This document shows, piece after piece, positions 32,377 to 44,000 of a DNA stretch of 64,000 nt; the first letter of the stretch is position 1, and the number at the start of each line of letters is the position of its first letter. The notes below the pieces were generated by a model. That model searched no databases, was not told the origin of the DNA, and saw only the letters and a program-made list of their open reading frames with translations. Source of the stretch: Rebecca billardiae RCC1528 (Eukaryota; Haptophyta); contig OZ251223.1 of the NCBI GenBank assembly GCA_965240325.2, positions 1,860,001 through 1,924,000 on the forward strand. Direction: 5' to 3'. The position numbers and the translations under genes are program-made.

Positions 32377-34065
32377 TATTTGTTTTAACGTGCGTAAGGC
32401 TCACGGTGGCAGGTTGCCGCGCCATCCTTCATCGCACGCTCTCCGAAGAGAGACCTGGAAACTGGGGGTATGGCGGGCCGTAGGTCCGCCCCTTGTAGTG
32501 CCCGGGAAAAAGATAAGAAAAAGAAAAGGAAAAAAGAAAATCGTCTCGCAAAGAAAAGAAAATCGCCTCGCTCACTGCCGGATCGCTTCGCTCACTACCG
32601 GGCGCCCTCGCAGCTCCCGGTGGGGACGCTCGGCCGAAAACATCTCGGCCATGGCGCGGAGCGCGTGGGCGGCGCGCGCCAAATCCAACGCCGGCGTGGA
32701 CATCGCGCGGGGATTCCCGAGACGTGCTTTCGCCCGATTCGCGATTGCTGCCCTCGTCGTCTCGCGTGCAGGTCGAACGAGGGCCAAATCGACCCGATTG
32801 GAGCAGTACGCTCGGTGCGTCGACACGATCGTGCGACCTGGGGCGATCCTCGCCCGACGTGCACGTCGAAAGCTCGCACCGGCCATAGCATCATGCGCTG
32901 CGCACGATGACCGCCTCGCGCGATCCACCGTCGCGCGTCGGGCTCGGTGCGAGAAAGCCCTCATCACGAGGCGTCTCGCGGGCGGGAAGCGCCATCGCAC
33001 GCGACGACGCAAGATTTGGCGCGGCCTCTGAACTCGATCGCCGGAATCCGCGCACCGGACTCAGTCATTGCTCGCGGTCCGGTCCCTCAGCCGAAGCCCA
33101 CGTCCGGCCTGCATGGCGTCGACGGTGACCAATGCGACGGAAGCGCAGCGCCAACGGCGTACGACGCGCAGCGGACGCACCTCCCGGGTCTGTCGCCGTG
33201 GCAGCAACCGCGTCATCGCGAGTTGGCGACCCTCGCCGCAGCGCGACACAGACAAGCCCGTGATGCCATCCGCAGAGAGATGAATCGTCGAGCATGCAAC
33301 ATCGACGCGCCATCCTCGTCCATGGCGCAGGCGCTGCGGGACGAGGCGGAAGTCGTCACGCCGGTGACGGATGCGCTGCGATTCGTGTGCCCGCGTGAGC
33401 AGCGCTTGCTCACTCTCGATCGCGAGTGGCACACGCTGTCGCTGTGCGCGCGCGCGCGCACAACCAACAGCTCCGAGCACGCGAGCGCCAGACCTGTCGA
33501 AGATGCGAAGAGCGACGACCGCGTGAACGTCAACGCGCTCGTGCTCAGCGTGGTGGCCGTGTACGACGTCAACGCGACCTGCGCCGAGCCCATCATGCCT
33601 GGAGCCGACATCGACAAGCATCCTCGCGACGACCGCTCTCGGCTGGCGGCAGGAGGACATGCACATGATCTACTCTGGCGGCTTGATCTACTCTGGCGGC
33701 TTCGTCGGCGGCGAGGCGCTCGATTACGCCATCGCGGTCGACATGCGGCACATACAGCGCGTACCCGCGCTCGCGCGGAGCAACGGGCTACCCGCCCCGC
33801 CCCGTGCTGCACATTCCCTCGTGGGTGTGGGCCTCGCTGATGCGCATACAATACTCTAAGAGAGTACACAGACCGTGAGACGTGTGTACATCACGTCGGG
33901 GAGCCAACTTCACGTGTCACTGGTCCTTGCACTCGACTGTCCGTCACCCACGGCCACGAGCGAATGTGGAAAGACACGAGCCCGCAAAGGATACATTGCG
34001 ACAGCACTGGCACGGCCCGCCGACCCCCCCGCCCGCCAGGGCACAGTACACATAATAATTCGATG
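32377..34065. other. 1.69-kb insert splitting repeat R; no gene recognised
   Basis: Found only between the two gene units. The left part has an A-rich run (aaaaagataagaaaaagaaa near 32508). Plus-strand frames at 32947-33840 (297 codons) and 33659-33859 (67 codons, with the doublet IYSGGLIYSGGF) have partly protein-like texture and could be one frameshifted gene remnant, but I recognise no family. Neither inverted ends nor a clear target duplication was found. Confidence 0.45.
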
Positions 34066-34166
34066 TTACTGTCTGAACGGTGTCGTCAATTGTCAGGCAG
34101 CGCGCAGTCAAAGCCGCGCAAAGCGCGCACGCTGCGCTGCTGCCTGCTGCCATCACATGCATAGTC
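34066..34166 (+). repeat. Tail of the split repeat R
   Basis: GTGTCGTCAATTGTC through CACATGCATAG matches the last ~95 bp of R. It abuts the start of duplication unit 2 with no spacer, placing the duplication junction at the end of an R element. Confidence 0.8.
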
Positions 34167-35061
34167 TGAGTCGTGCAAGTCCCTGCAGAAGTGGCCGTGC
34201 TCGGGGCCGGCCACTGCTGTTACGCTGTGAATCGACCACTCTTAGAACTGGCTGACTTAGACCGAGTGCCGTCACACTACTGGTCAACACACTGCGCAGC
34301 CGCAAGGGCCCTTGCCGCAGCGATGGTGCGAGTGCTGACCGGATGACCATCTTCAATCTGAACGCCCGTGGCCGCGTCTCGCGAGCCAGAACGCTCGCCG
34401 GCTTGCCTGCGCCCGCCGGCTCGAGCGCCCCGACAACACCGACGCACCAGCCCGCTCGGGCGAGCTCCCATCTATCCACTGAAACCGGTTCGTTCTCATG
34501 TGATACACAGATCTCGCGGTCAACCGTCCGGTATCTGAGCCGCTCGCCACCACTACTATAATGTCTGCAGCCTGAACCGTGTAATATTGTGTACGTTGAT
34601 GAATCAGAGTGAACTGCAGGCTTTATTAGATTAGAATCATGTTCCGCTTGATATCATTAGAGGCATAGAGCACAGCACGTTCTGGCTCAGCCTTTCAGTC
34701 ATTGATGAGCCTGATAAATATGAGCCTCGCGGTCATCGTGCAGACGTGCACTCATCGATCGATTATTTGTAGGTAAATGAGCGTTTGTGGCTGAGTTCGA
34801 ATATTACAGTTTACTATGATTTAACGTGCACACTTGGTTAAAGGCGTATGTGATGGGGGTGTGAAAAATACCGCCCCATGAATAATCTAGGGGTAAAGCG
34901 AAGTTTCATGACTATGCTGACGTATCCATACGTACCGGTACGCCTCTCAGTGACGAACGCTTCGCGCAGAGCATCTTCATCAGACTGCGAAGAACCAGCA
35001 CGCGAGTGTCTTCGTCTCGTCAAGCCCAACACGTCACACGCCACCAACGGCGCTCGCTGCG

Positions 35062-38000
35062 ATGGCGGCGCACGATGTGGTGCACACCGCCTCGCGTCTG
35101 CGCGCGACGACCGCGGCTTGCCCGCCTGCGATCCTCGCTCTTCTCTCGCTAGCAAGCGGCTGGTACTCGTTGCCGTCGCGTGCGGTTGCGTTACCTCCTC
35201 CAGATGGCGGCGAGCGCATCTTCGCTCACATCCCCGCCACCGTGCCGGGCTCGTGCGTCGAGTCACCTGGAGTTGAACGGCCGGCGTGGAACACAACGCC
35301 AAGCTCTGTCTGCCCGTCGCCTTACGCCTCACTCTCTTGGCACGGTCACGTCGCGAGCGCATCCCCTCATCATCACGCGACGGCCGGTCGCCCGTCGTTG
35401 CCGTCATCATCCATCATCATCAACCACGACAAGGTCTGGTGCCCACGGGGGGTGGACCCTGTGGGCGCTCGGCGTGCCACTGCAGAGGCCCCAGCCGCGG
35501 CGCCGCCACCCTCGCAGCCGCCGAGCCCGCCACCATCGCCGCCGCGGAGCCTGCCGCCGAGCCTGCCGCCCTCCCCGACATCCCCATCGCCGTCGCCCCC
35601 GCCAGCGCCGCCACCGGCGCCCCCGCCCTCGCCGCCACCGAGCCCGCCGCCCTCGCCGCCGCCGCCGAGCCCGCAGCCGTCGCCATCCCCGTCGTCGCCA
35701 CCATCGCCGCCTCCGCCGAGCCCGCCGCCCTCGCCACCACCCTCGCCGCCACCTTTGCCGCCGCACAGCCCGCCGCCAAACCCGCCACTGTCGCCGCCAC
35801 AGAGCCCGCCAACCTCGCCGCCGCCGCCCGTGAGCGTGCCGAGCCCGCCGCCGTCGCCACCGCCGTCGCCGACGCCATCGCCGACGCCATCGCCGACGCC
35901 GCCCTCGCCCCCGCCCCCGCCGCCGCCAAGCCCACCACCGTCACCACCGCCGAGCCCGCCGCCAAACCCGCCGCTACCGCCGCGCGCTGCGTCATTCCCG
36001 CCGCCATCGCCGCCATCGCCACCGCCGTCGCCGCCGCCGAGCCCACCGCCCTCGCCGCCGCCGCCCGTGGGTGTGCCGATCCCGCCGCCGTCGCCGCCGC
36101 CGTCACCACCGCCCTCGCCGCCGCCGAGCCCACCGCCCTCGCCGCCGCCGCCCGTGGGTGTGTCGAGCCTGCCGCCGTCGCCGCCGCCGTCACCACCGCC
36201 ATCACCGCCGCCCTCGCCGCCGCCGCCGTCGCCACCGCCCTCGCCGCCGCCAAAGCCGCCACCACCGCCGCGCGCTGCGACATTCCCACCGCCACCGCCG
36301 CCGTCGCCACCGCCGTCGCTGCCGCCGAGCCCGCCGCCCTCGCCGCCACCGCCCGTGGGTGTGCCGAGCCCGCCGCCGTCGCCGCCGCCGTCACCGCAGC
36401 CCTCGCCGCCGCCCTCGCCCCGGCCGCCTCCGTCCCAGCCGCCCTCGCCGCCGCCCTCGCCACAGCCGTCTCTGCGGCCACCGCCGTCTCTGCGGCCACC
36501 GCCGCCGCCACCGTCGACGCCACCGAGCCCACCTCCGAGCTTGCCGCCTTCGCCGCCACCCTCGCCGCCACCGCCGTTGCCGCCGCCGTCGCCGCTACCA
36601 AGCCCGCCGCCGTCACCCCTGCCGCTGCCGCCGCGCGCTGCGCCATTCCCGCCGCCATCGCCGCCATCGCCACCGCCGCCGCCGAGCCCGCCGCCGAGCT
36701 CGCCGCCGAGCCCGCCGCCGAGCCCGCTGCCGAGCCCGCCGCCCATGCCACCACCGCCCGCACCGCCGTCGTCGCCACCCTCACCGCCGCCGTCACCGCC
36801 GCCGAGCGCGCCGCCGCCGAGCCCGCCGCCAAGCCCTTCGCCTTTGCCGCCGCCGAGCCCACCGCCATCCAGGCAGCCGTCCCCGCCGCCGTCGCCGCCG
36901 CCGACCCCTCCGCCGCCGAGCCCAACGCCATGCACGCCGCCGTCCCCGCCGCCGTCTCCACCGCCGTCGCCGCCACCGTCGCCGCCGCCCACTCCGCCAC
37001 CCCCGCTGGTGCCGGTGTTGCCATGCCCACCGCCGCCGTCGCCGCTGCCGAGCCCACCGCTGCCGACCCCGTCACCGAGCCCGCCGCCGAGCCCACCACC
37101 GTCGCCGTCACCGCCACCGTCGCCACCAGCGAGGCTGCCGCCCAGCCGGCCGCCGCCCTCGCCGCCGCTCAGCCCGCCTCCACCGTCGCCACCGCGCATG
37201 TCGCCGCCCAGCCAGCCATCGTCACCGCCGCCTCCGAGGCCGTTCGTCGCGGCCGCACTCGAGCGCGCGCTCTTCGCCGGGGCAGCAGACGGCGTGCCCG
37301 CCGGCGTCCTGGACCTTGGCGGCTTGGCCGTCTGCTCGACGGGCGGCGCAGCGTCCACGTCCAGCACACCCTTCATCTCCACCGTGGGCGCGCGGAATGG
37401 TCCAGCTGCCGCGACCGGCGGATCGGTGCACGTCCTCGTGCTCGCAAACAGCAGCAGCCTGCAGGACGGCGCCACGCGCATGAGCACCTGGCCAATGATC
37501 ACGACGCTTGGCGCGGGCGGCGGGAGCACGCAGTTTGGCGTCGGGATTGCCAACACGCCCGCTCTCCTCTCGGGCGCGGAATCCATCCAGCGCGCCCGCG
37601 CTGTCGTCGCCCTCATCGCCGGCACGCCGTACGCAGAAGACGGCGACTCCGCGTGTGTTTGCCTTCTTCTCACCCGCTGGCTTGGTCGAGCCGGCATCAC
37701 TGTGCTGGCGCTGATGTTCTGGCGGGGCTCACGGTGCTGGCGCGTGCTGGTGAGCGTGGTCCTCCTCAAATGGCGCTCACCGTCCTGTCGACCGGTACGT
37801 CCAGCCCCTGTCTGTCTGCAGACCTGCGGCGCGGCCGTGCGGCGCCACGGCGCTCGTCGCGCAATCGCGCCCCTTCTCATCCGCGCGCCAATCCCACCTC
37901 ACCCTCGCCTCGCCTCGCCGCATCGACACGCGCGCAGGTGCGGCCACAGGCGCGAGCGCCGCCCGGTCGCGGACGCGGCATCAGCAACGCGCTCGCGGGC

Positions 38001-38091
38001 GTTCGTGCCATGCCAGTCCTCGCCGCGTGCCTGTTTCTCCTGCCGATCGGCGCCGCCAACCCGAGCCTCGTCCGCGACGACACCGTGCTGA
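35062..38091 (+). CDS. Ser-Pro-rich wall-type ORF with FG-GAP-like piece (copy 2; 3' end uncertain)
   Basis: 1009 codons, nearly identical to the frame at 15502-18507. It differs by an in-frame 24-bp expansion of the Ser-Pro tract (after VGVPIPPPSPP) and a handful of substitutions (for example the GGS-Ala-HVL to GGS-Val-HVL change). Conservation of the frame through a repeat-length change supports translation. As in copy 1, the last 82 bases overlap the giant gene's start in another frame and texture is lost after about 37650, so the 3' boundary is unresolved and splicing into the giant gene cannot be excluded. Confidence 0.5.
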   Translation: MAAHDVVHTASRLRATTAACPPAILALLSLASGWYSLPSRAVALPPPDGGERIFAHIPATVPGSCVESPGVERPAWNTTPSSVCPSPYASLSWHGHVASASPHHHATAGRPSLPSSSIIINHDKVWCPRGVDPVGARRATAEAPAAAPPPSQPPSPPPSPPRSLPPSLPPSPTSPSPSPPPAPPPAPPPSPPPSPPPSPPPPSPQPSPSPSSPPSPPPPSPPPSPPPSPPPLPPHSPPPNPPLSPPQSPPTSPPPPVSVPSPPPSPPPSPTPSPTPSPTPPSPPPPPPPSPPPSPPPSPPPNPPLPPRAASFPPPSPPSPPPSPPPSPPPSPPPPVGVPIPPPSPPPSPPPSPPPSPPPSPPPPVGVSSLPPSPPPSPPPSPPPSPPPPSPPPSPPPKPPPPPRAATFPPPPPPSPPPSLPPSPPPSPPPPVGVPSPPPSPPPSPQPSPPPSPRPPPSQPPSPPPSPQPSLRPPPSLRPPPPPPSTPPSPPPSLPPSPPPSPPPPLPPPSPLPSPPPSPLPLPPRAAPFPPPSPPSPPPPPSPPPSSPPSPPPSPLPSPPPMPPPPAPPSSPPSPPPSPPPSAPPPSPPPSPSPLPPPSPPPSRQPSPPPSPPPTPPPPSPTPCTPPSPPPSPPPSPPPSPPPTPPPPLVPVLPCPPPPSPLPSPPLPTPSPSPPPSPPPSPSPPPSPPARLPPSRPPPSPPLSPPPPSPPRMSPPSQPSSPPPPRPFVAAALERALFAGAADGVPAGVLDLGGLAVCSTGGAASTSSTPFISTVGARNGPAAATGGSVHVLVLANSSSLQDGATRMSTWPMITTLGAGGGSTQFGVGIANTPALLSGAESIQRARAVVALIAGTPYAEDGDSACVCLLLTRWLGRAGITVLALMFWRGSRCWRVLVSVVLLKWRSPSCRPVRPAPVCLQTCGAAVRRHGARRAIAPLLIRAPIPPHPRLASPHRHARRCGHRRERRPVADAASATRSRAFVPCQSSPRACFSCRSAPPTRASSATTPC

Positions 38092-41000
38092 CTGCTTCGG
38101 GAACCGTCCAAATCGGCCTCGGTTCCACATTCCTCGGGGATCTCGACGGCGACAGCGTTTCCGAGGCGCTGCTGTGCGATTGGGCAGATGCCGACGGTGG
38201 CGCCAACACTGGTGCATGCCACGTGTTCTTCCTCGATGCCGCTGGGGGCGTGGTCGGCTCGCCGCAGAAGATCTCAAAGTCGCAAGGCTGGACGGGCGCG
38301 CCCCTCTCCGCGGGCGGCCTTTTCGGCGCGGACGCGCGTGGCCTCGGCGACCTCGATGGCGACGGTGTGCCCGACGCGATCGTCAGCGCCGTCATCGCCG
38401 ATGAGGCGTACGTGCTCCTCCTCACCACAGCAGGCACGGTCAAGAGCCACACGCGCATCGCGAGCGGCGAAGGTGGCAAGGCTGCATTCACCGCATCGTC
38501 CAACTTTGGCCGCGGCATAGGCGTGCTCGGTGATGTGGTGCGTGGGCCACCGCGCGTTCGCCCACGACGCGCTACTCCGGCGATCGCCTCGGAGCCTCTC
38601 GTCACGCGCTGATAGTACACACCCCTGGTACACGTGCGCGCACGACTCCCTGCGCTCCTGCGCAGGACGGAGACGGCGTCATCGACGTACTCGTGAGCGC
38701 GAGCGCCGACAGCCAAGTGAATGCTGACGCTGGGGCCGCATACGTGCTCTTCCTCAACACGGACGGCGCCGTCAAGGCGGAGCAGAAGATTTTCGGCTCC
38801 GACTTGGTCGCATACGACAGGTTTGGCTTCTCGTGCGCGGGCATCGGCGACTGGGACGCGGACGGCACGCCCGACGCCGCCGTGGGCTCGCGTGCTGACG
38901 CGGATACGGGCGCGGTGTACATGCTGATGCTCAACTCAGACGGCAGCGTCAAGCAGGAGCACAAGCTGAGCGCGAGCAGCGGGGGAGTGACCGGCGTCGT
39001 CGCATCCAGCTTCTTTGGCACGGGCATCGCGTGCACCGGCGGCACCGTGCTCGACCTCAATGGCGACGGCGTCGGCGATCTTCTCGTCGGTGCCATGTAT
39101 GAGTCTTCGAGGGCAGGCGCGGTGTACGTGCTGTACATGCAGCCAGACGGCACCGTGCTCAATCAGCACAAGATCAGCACGGCGGACACGCGCGGGCTCA
39201 GCGCGGGTATCCTCTCCGGCTCGCAATTTGGCCGGCAGATGGACGTGGACGACTACAACGGCGACGGCATGGCAGATGTCCTCATCGGCGCACCGGCCGC
39301 GGGTAGTGGGCGAGTGCATCTCGCCACGCTCGTGCTGAACGAGCCAGCTCCGCCTCCGAGCCCGCCGCCGAGCCCGCCGCCTTCGCCGCCGCCGAGCCCG
39401 CCGCTGAGCCCGCCGCCGAGCCCGCCACCATCACCTCCGCCGCCGCCACCACCAAGCCCGCCGCCGAGCCCGCCGCCGAGCCTCGTCCACGACGACACCG
39501 TGCTGACTGCTTCGGGAACCGTCGAAATCGGCCTTGGTTCCACATTCCTCGGGGATCTCGACGGCGACAGCGTTTCCGAGGCGCTGCTGTGCGATTGGGG
39601 AGATGCCGCCTACACTGGTGCATGCTACGTGTTCTTCCTCGATGCCGCTGGGGCCGTGGTCGGCTCGCCGCAGAAGATCTCAAAGTCGCAAGGCTGGACG
39701 GGCGCGCCCCTCTCCACGGGCGGCCATTTCGGCGTGGACGCGCGTGGCCTCGGCGACCTCGATGGCGACGGAGTGCCCGACGCGATCGTCGGCGCCCCGA
39801 ACGCCGATGAGGCGTACGTGCTCCTCCTCACCACAGCAGGCACGGTCAAGAGCCACACGCGCATCGCGAGCGGCGCAGGTGGCAAGGCTGCATTCACTGC
39901 CTCGTCCGGCTTCGGCTACGGCATAGGGGTGCTCGGTGATGTGGTACGCGCGCCACCGCGCGTTCGCCCACGACGCGCTACTCCGGCGATCGCCTCGGAG
40001 CCTCTCGTCACGCGCTGATAGTACACACCCCTGGTACACGTGCTCCCTGCGCCCCTGCGCAGGACGGCGACGGCGTCATCGACGTACTCGTGAGCGCGCA
40101 CTACGACAGCCAAGTGAATGCTGGCGCTGGGGCCGCATACGTGCTCTTCCTCAACACGGACGGCACCGTCAAGGCGGAGCAGAAGATTTTCGGCTCCGAC
40201 TTGGTCGCGAACGACAGGTTTGGCATGTCGTGCGCGGGCATCGGCGACTGGGACGCGGACGGCACGCCCGACGCCGCCGTGGGCTCGGCTGCTGACGCGA
40301 AGACGGGCGCGGTGTACATGCTGATGCTCAACTCAGACGGCAGCGTCAAGCAGGAGCACAAGCTGAGCGCGAGCAGCGGGGGAGTGACCGGCCTCGTCGC
40401 ATCCAGCTACTTTGGCACGGGCGTCGCGTGCACCGGCGGCACCGTGCTCGACCTCAATGGCGACGGTGTCGGCGATCTTCTCGTCGGTGCCATGCATGAG
40501 TCTTCGAGGGCAGGCGCGGTGTACGTGCTGTACATGCAGTCAGACGGCACCGTGCTCAATCAGCACAAGATCAGCACGGCGGACACGCGCGGGCTCAGCG
40601 CGGGTATCCTCTCCGGCTCGAAATTTGGCCCGCGGATGGACGTGGACGACTACAATGGCGACGGCATGGCAGATGTCCTCATCGGCGCACCGGGCGCGAG
40701 TGGTGGGCGAGTGCATCTCGCCACGCTCGTGCTGAACGAGCCAGCTCCGCCTCCGAGCCCGCCGGCGAGCCCACCGCCGCCCTCCCAGCCGCCCTCACCA
40801 CCGCCAACTCCACCGCCCTCGCCGCCGCCCAGCCCGCCACCGCCACCCTCACCACCCCCATCTCCACCGCCCTCGCCGCCACCCAGCCCGCCACCGCCGC
40901 CCTCGCCACCGCCATCTCCACCGCCCTCGCCGCCGCCGGCGCCTCCGCCTCTGGTCGCGCAGTCTCTCTTGGAGCTCGACGGCGGCGGCTGGCAGCTCGT

Positions 41001-44000
41001 GCGCCGCGTCTCGCCGAGCGCGGGCACGTGGCATCCAGCGACGGACACCCTGGCGGGCACCGACGTGTACGGCACGCCCGGCGGCGCGACGGCCGACGTG
41101 ACCTTCTCGGTCGCCTTCCCTCCGTTCAACGAGTTCCTCTTTGCGACGGGCGACGGCACGAAGTGGATCATCTGCACGCGCGACGCGGCGATCGGCGACT
41201 ACTACAATAACGAGCTGAGGCCCATCCTGCTCGCGTCGAGCGGCGTCACACAGGCCCGGTGGCTCAACCGTGCGGGAAATCCGGAGGACCCGTGGATCTC
41301 GACGACCGATCATGTGCAGGCTCATCCTACTGGGGGCATACTGTACGGCGAGGACTCCATAACGCTTTACTTGTCCGCGCTGACTGCAAACAACGGCGCC
41401 AACGTGTACGTGCGCTTCCGCCCGGCCGAGGTGCTCGATGGCGGCGGCTGGCAGCTCGTGCGCCGCGTCTCGCCGAGCGCGGGCACGTGGCATCCAGCGA
41501 CGGACACCCTGGCGGGCACCGACGTGTACGGCACGCCCGGCGGCGCGACGGCCGACGTGACCTTCTCGGTCGCCTTCCCTCCGTTCAACGAGTTCCTCTT
41601 TGCGACGGGCGACGGCACGAAGTGGATCATCTGCACGCGCGACGCGGCGATCGGCGACTACTACAATAACGAGCTGAGACCCATCCTGCTCGCGTCGAGC
41701 GGCGTCACACAGGCCCGGTGGCTCAACCGTGCGGGAAATCCGGAGGACCCGTGGATCTCGACGACCGATCATGTGCAGGCTCATCCTACTGGGGGCATAC
41801 TGTACGGCGAGAACTCCATAACGCTTTACTTGTCCGCGCTGACTGCAAACAACGGCGCCAACGTGTACGTGCGCTTCCGCGAACCACCGCCGCCAAGCCC
41901 ACCACCATTGCCGCCACCTAGTCCACCGTCGTCACCTCCGCCGCCATCACCACCGAGCCCGCCACCGAGCCCGCCACCTAACCCTCCACCTTCGCCCCCA
42001 CCGAGCCCGCCGCCCAGCCCGCCGCCGAGCCCGCCACCCAAACCGCCGCCGAGCCCGCCGCCGAGCCCGCCGCCGAGCCCGCCGCCGAGCCCGCCACCTT
42101 CGCCGCCGCCGAGCCCGCCGCCGAGCCCGCCACCATCACCTCCGCCGCCGCCACCACCAAGCCCGCCGCCGAGCCCGCCGCCGAGCCCCCCGCCAAGCCC
42201 ACCACCTTCGCCGCCGCCAAGCCCGCCGCCAAGCCCGCCGCCAAGCCCACCACCTTCGCCCCCACCAAGCCCGCCGCCCAGCCCACCACCTTCGCCGCCG
42301 CCGAGCCCGCCGCCAAGCCCGCCACCATCACCTCCGCCGCCGCCACCACCAAGCCCGCCGCCGAGCCCGCCGCCGAGCCCCCCGCCAAGCCCACCACCTT
42401 CGCCGCCGCCAAGCCCGCCGCCGAGCCCGCCGCCAAGCCCGCCACCTTCGCCCCCACCAAGCCCGCCGCCCAGCCCACCACCTTCGCCGCCACCGAGCCC
42501 GCCACCCAGCCCGCCGCCGAGCCCGCCACCCAACCCGCCGCCGAGCCCGCCGCCAAGCCCGCCGCCGAGCCCGCCTCCCAACCCGCCGCCGAGCCCGCCG
42601 CCGAGCCCGCCGCCGAGCCCGCCACCTTCACCGCCGCCGCCACCACCCAGCCCGCCGCCGAGCCCGCCACCCAGCCCGCCGCCGAGCACGCCACCGAGCC
42701 CGCCACCGATCCCGCCGCCGAGCCCGCCACCCAGCCCGCCGCCGAGGCCGCCACCGAGCCCGCCGCCGAGCCCGCCGCCGAGCCCGCCGCCGAGCCCGCC
42801 GCCGAGCCCGCCGCCGAGCCCGCCGCCGAGCCCGCCGCCGAGCCCGCCGCCGAGCCCGCCGCCGAGCCCGCCGCCGAGCCCGCCGCCTTCGCCGCCGCCG
42901 AGCCCGCCGCCGAGCCCGCCACCATCACCTCCGCCGCCGCCACCACCAAGCCCGCCGCCGAGCCCGCCGCCGAGCCCGCCGCCAAGCCCGCCACCTTCGC
43001 CCCCACCAAGCCCGCCGCCCAGCCCACCACCTTCGCCGCCGCCGAGCCCGCCGCCAAGCCCGCCACCATCACCTCCGCCGCCGCCACCACCAAGCCCGCC
43101 GCCGAGCCCGCCGCCGAGCCCCCCGCCAAGCCCACCACCTTCGCCGCCGCCAAGCCCGCCGCCGAGCCCGCCGCCAAGCCCGCCACCTTCGCCCCCACCA
43201 AGCCCGCCGCCCAGCCCACCACCTTCGCCGCCACCGAGCCCGCCACCCAGCCCGCCGCCGAGCCCGCCACCCAACCCGCCGCCGAGCCCGCCGCCAAGCC
43301 CGCCGCCGAGCCCGCCTCCCAACCCGCCGCCGAGCCCGCCGCCGAGCCCGCCGCCGAGCCCGCCACCTTCACCGCCGCCGAGCCCGCCGCCGAGCCCGCC
43401 GCCAAGCCCGCCACCTTCGCCCCCACCAAGCCCGCCGCCCAGCCCACCACCTTCGCCGCCACCGAGCCCGCCACCCAGCCCGCCGCCGAGCCCGCCACCC
43501 AACCCGCCGCCGAGCCCGCCGCCAAGCCCGCCGCCGAGCCCGCCTCCCAACCCGCCGCCGAGCCCGCCGCCGAGCCCGCCGCCGAGCCCGCCACCTTCGC
43601 CGCCGCCGAGCCCGCCGCCGAGCCCGCCGCCAAGCCCGCCACCTTCGCCCCCACCAAGCCCGCCGCCCAGCCCACCACCTTCGCCGCCGCCGAGCCCGCC
43701 GCCGAGCCCGCCGCCGAGCCCGCCGCCGAGCCCGCCGCCGAGCCCCCCGCCAAGCCCACCACCTTCGCCGCCGCCAAGCCCGCCGCCAAGCCCGCCGCCA
43801 AGCCCGCCACCTTCGCCCCCACCAAGCCCGCCGCCCAGCCCACCGCCGAGCCCGCCGCCGAGCCCGCCACCCAGCCCGCCGCCGAGCCCGCCACCCAACC
43901 CGCCGCCAAGCCCGCCGCCAAGCCCGCCGCCGAGCCCGCCTCCCAACCCGCCGCCGAGCCCGCCGCCGAGCCCGCCGCCGAGCCCGCCGCCGAGCCCGCC

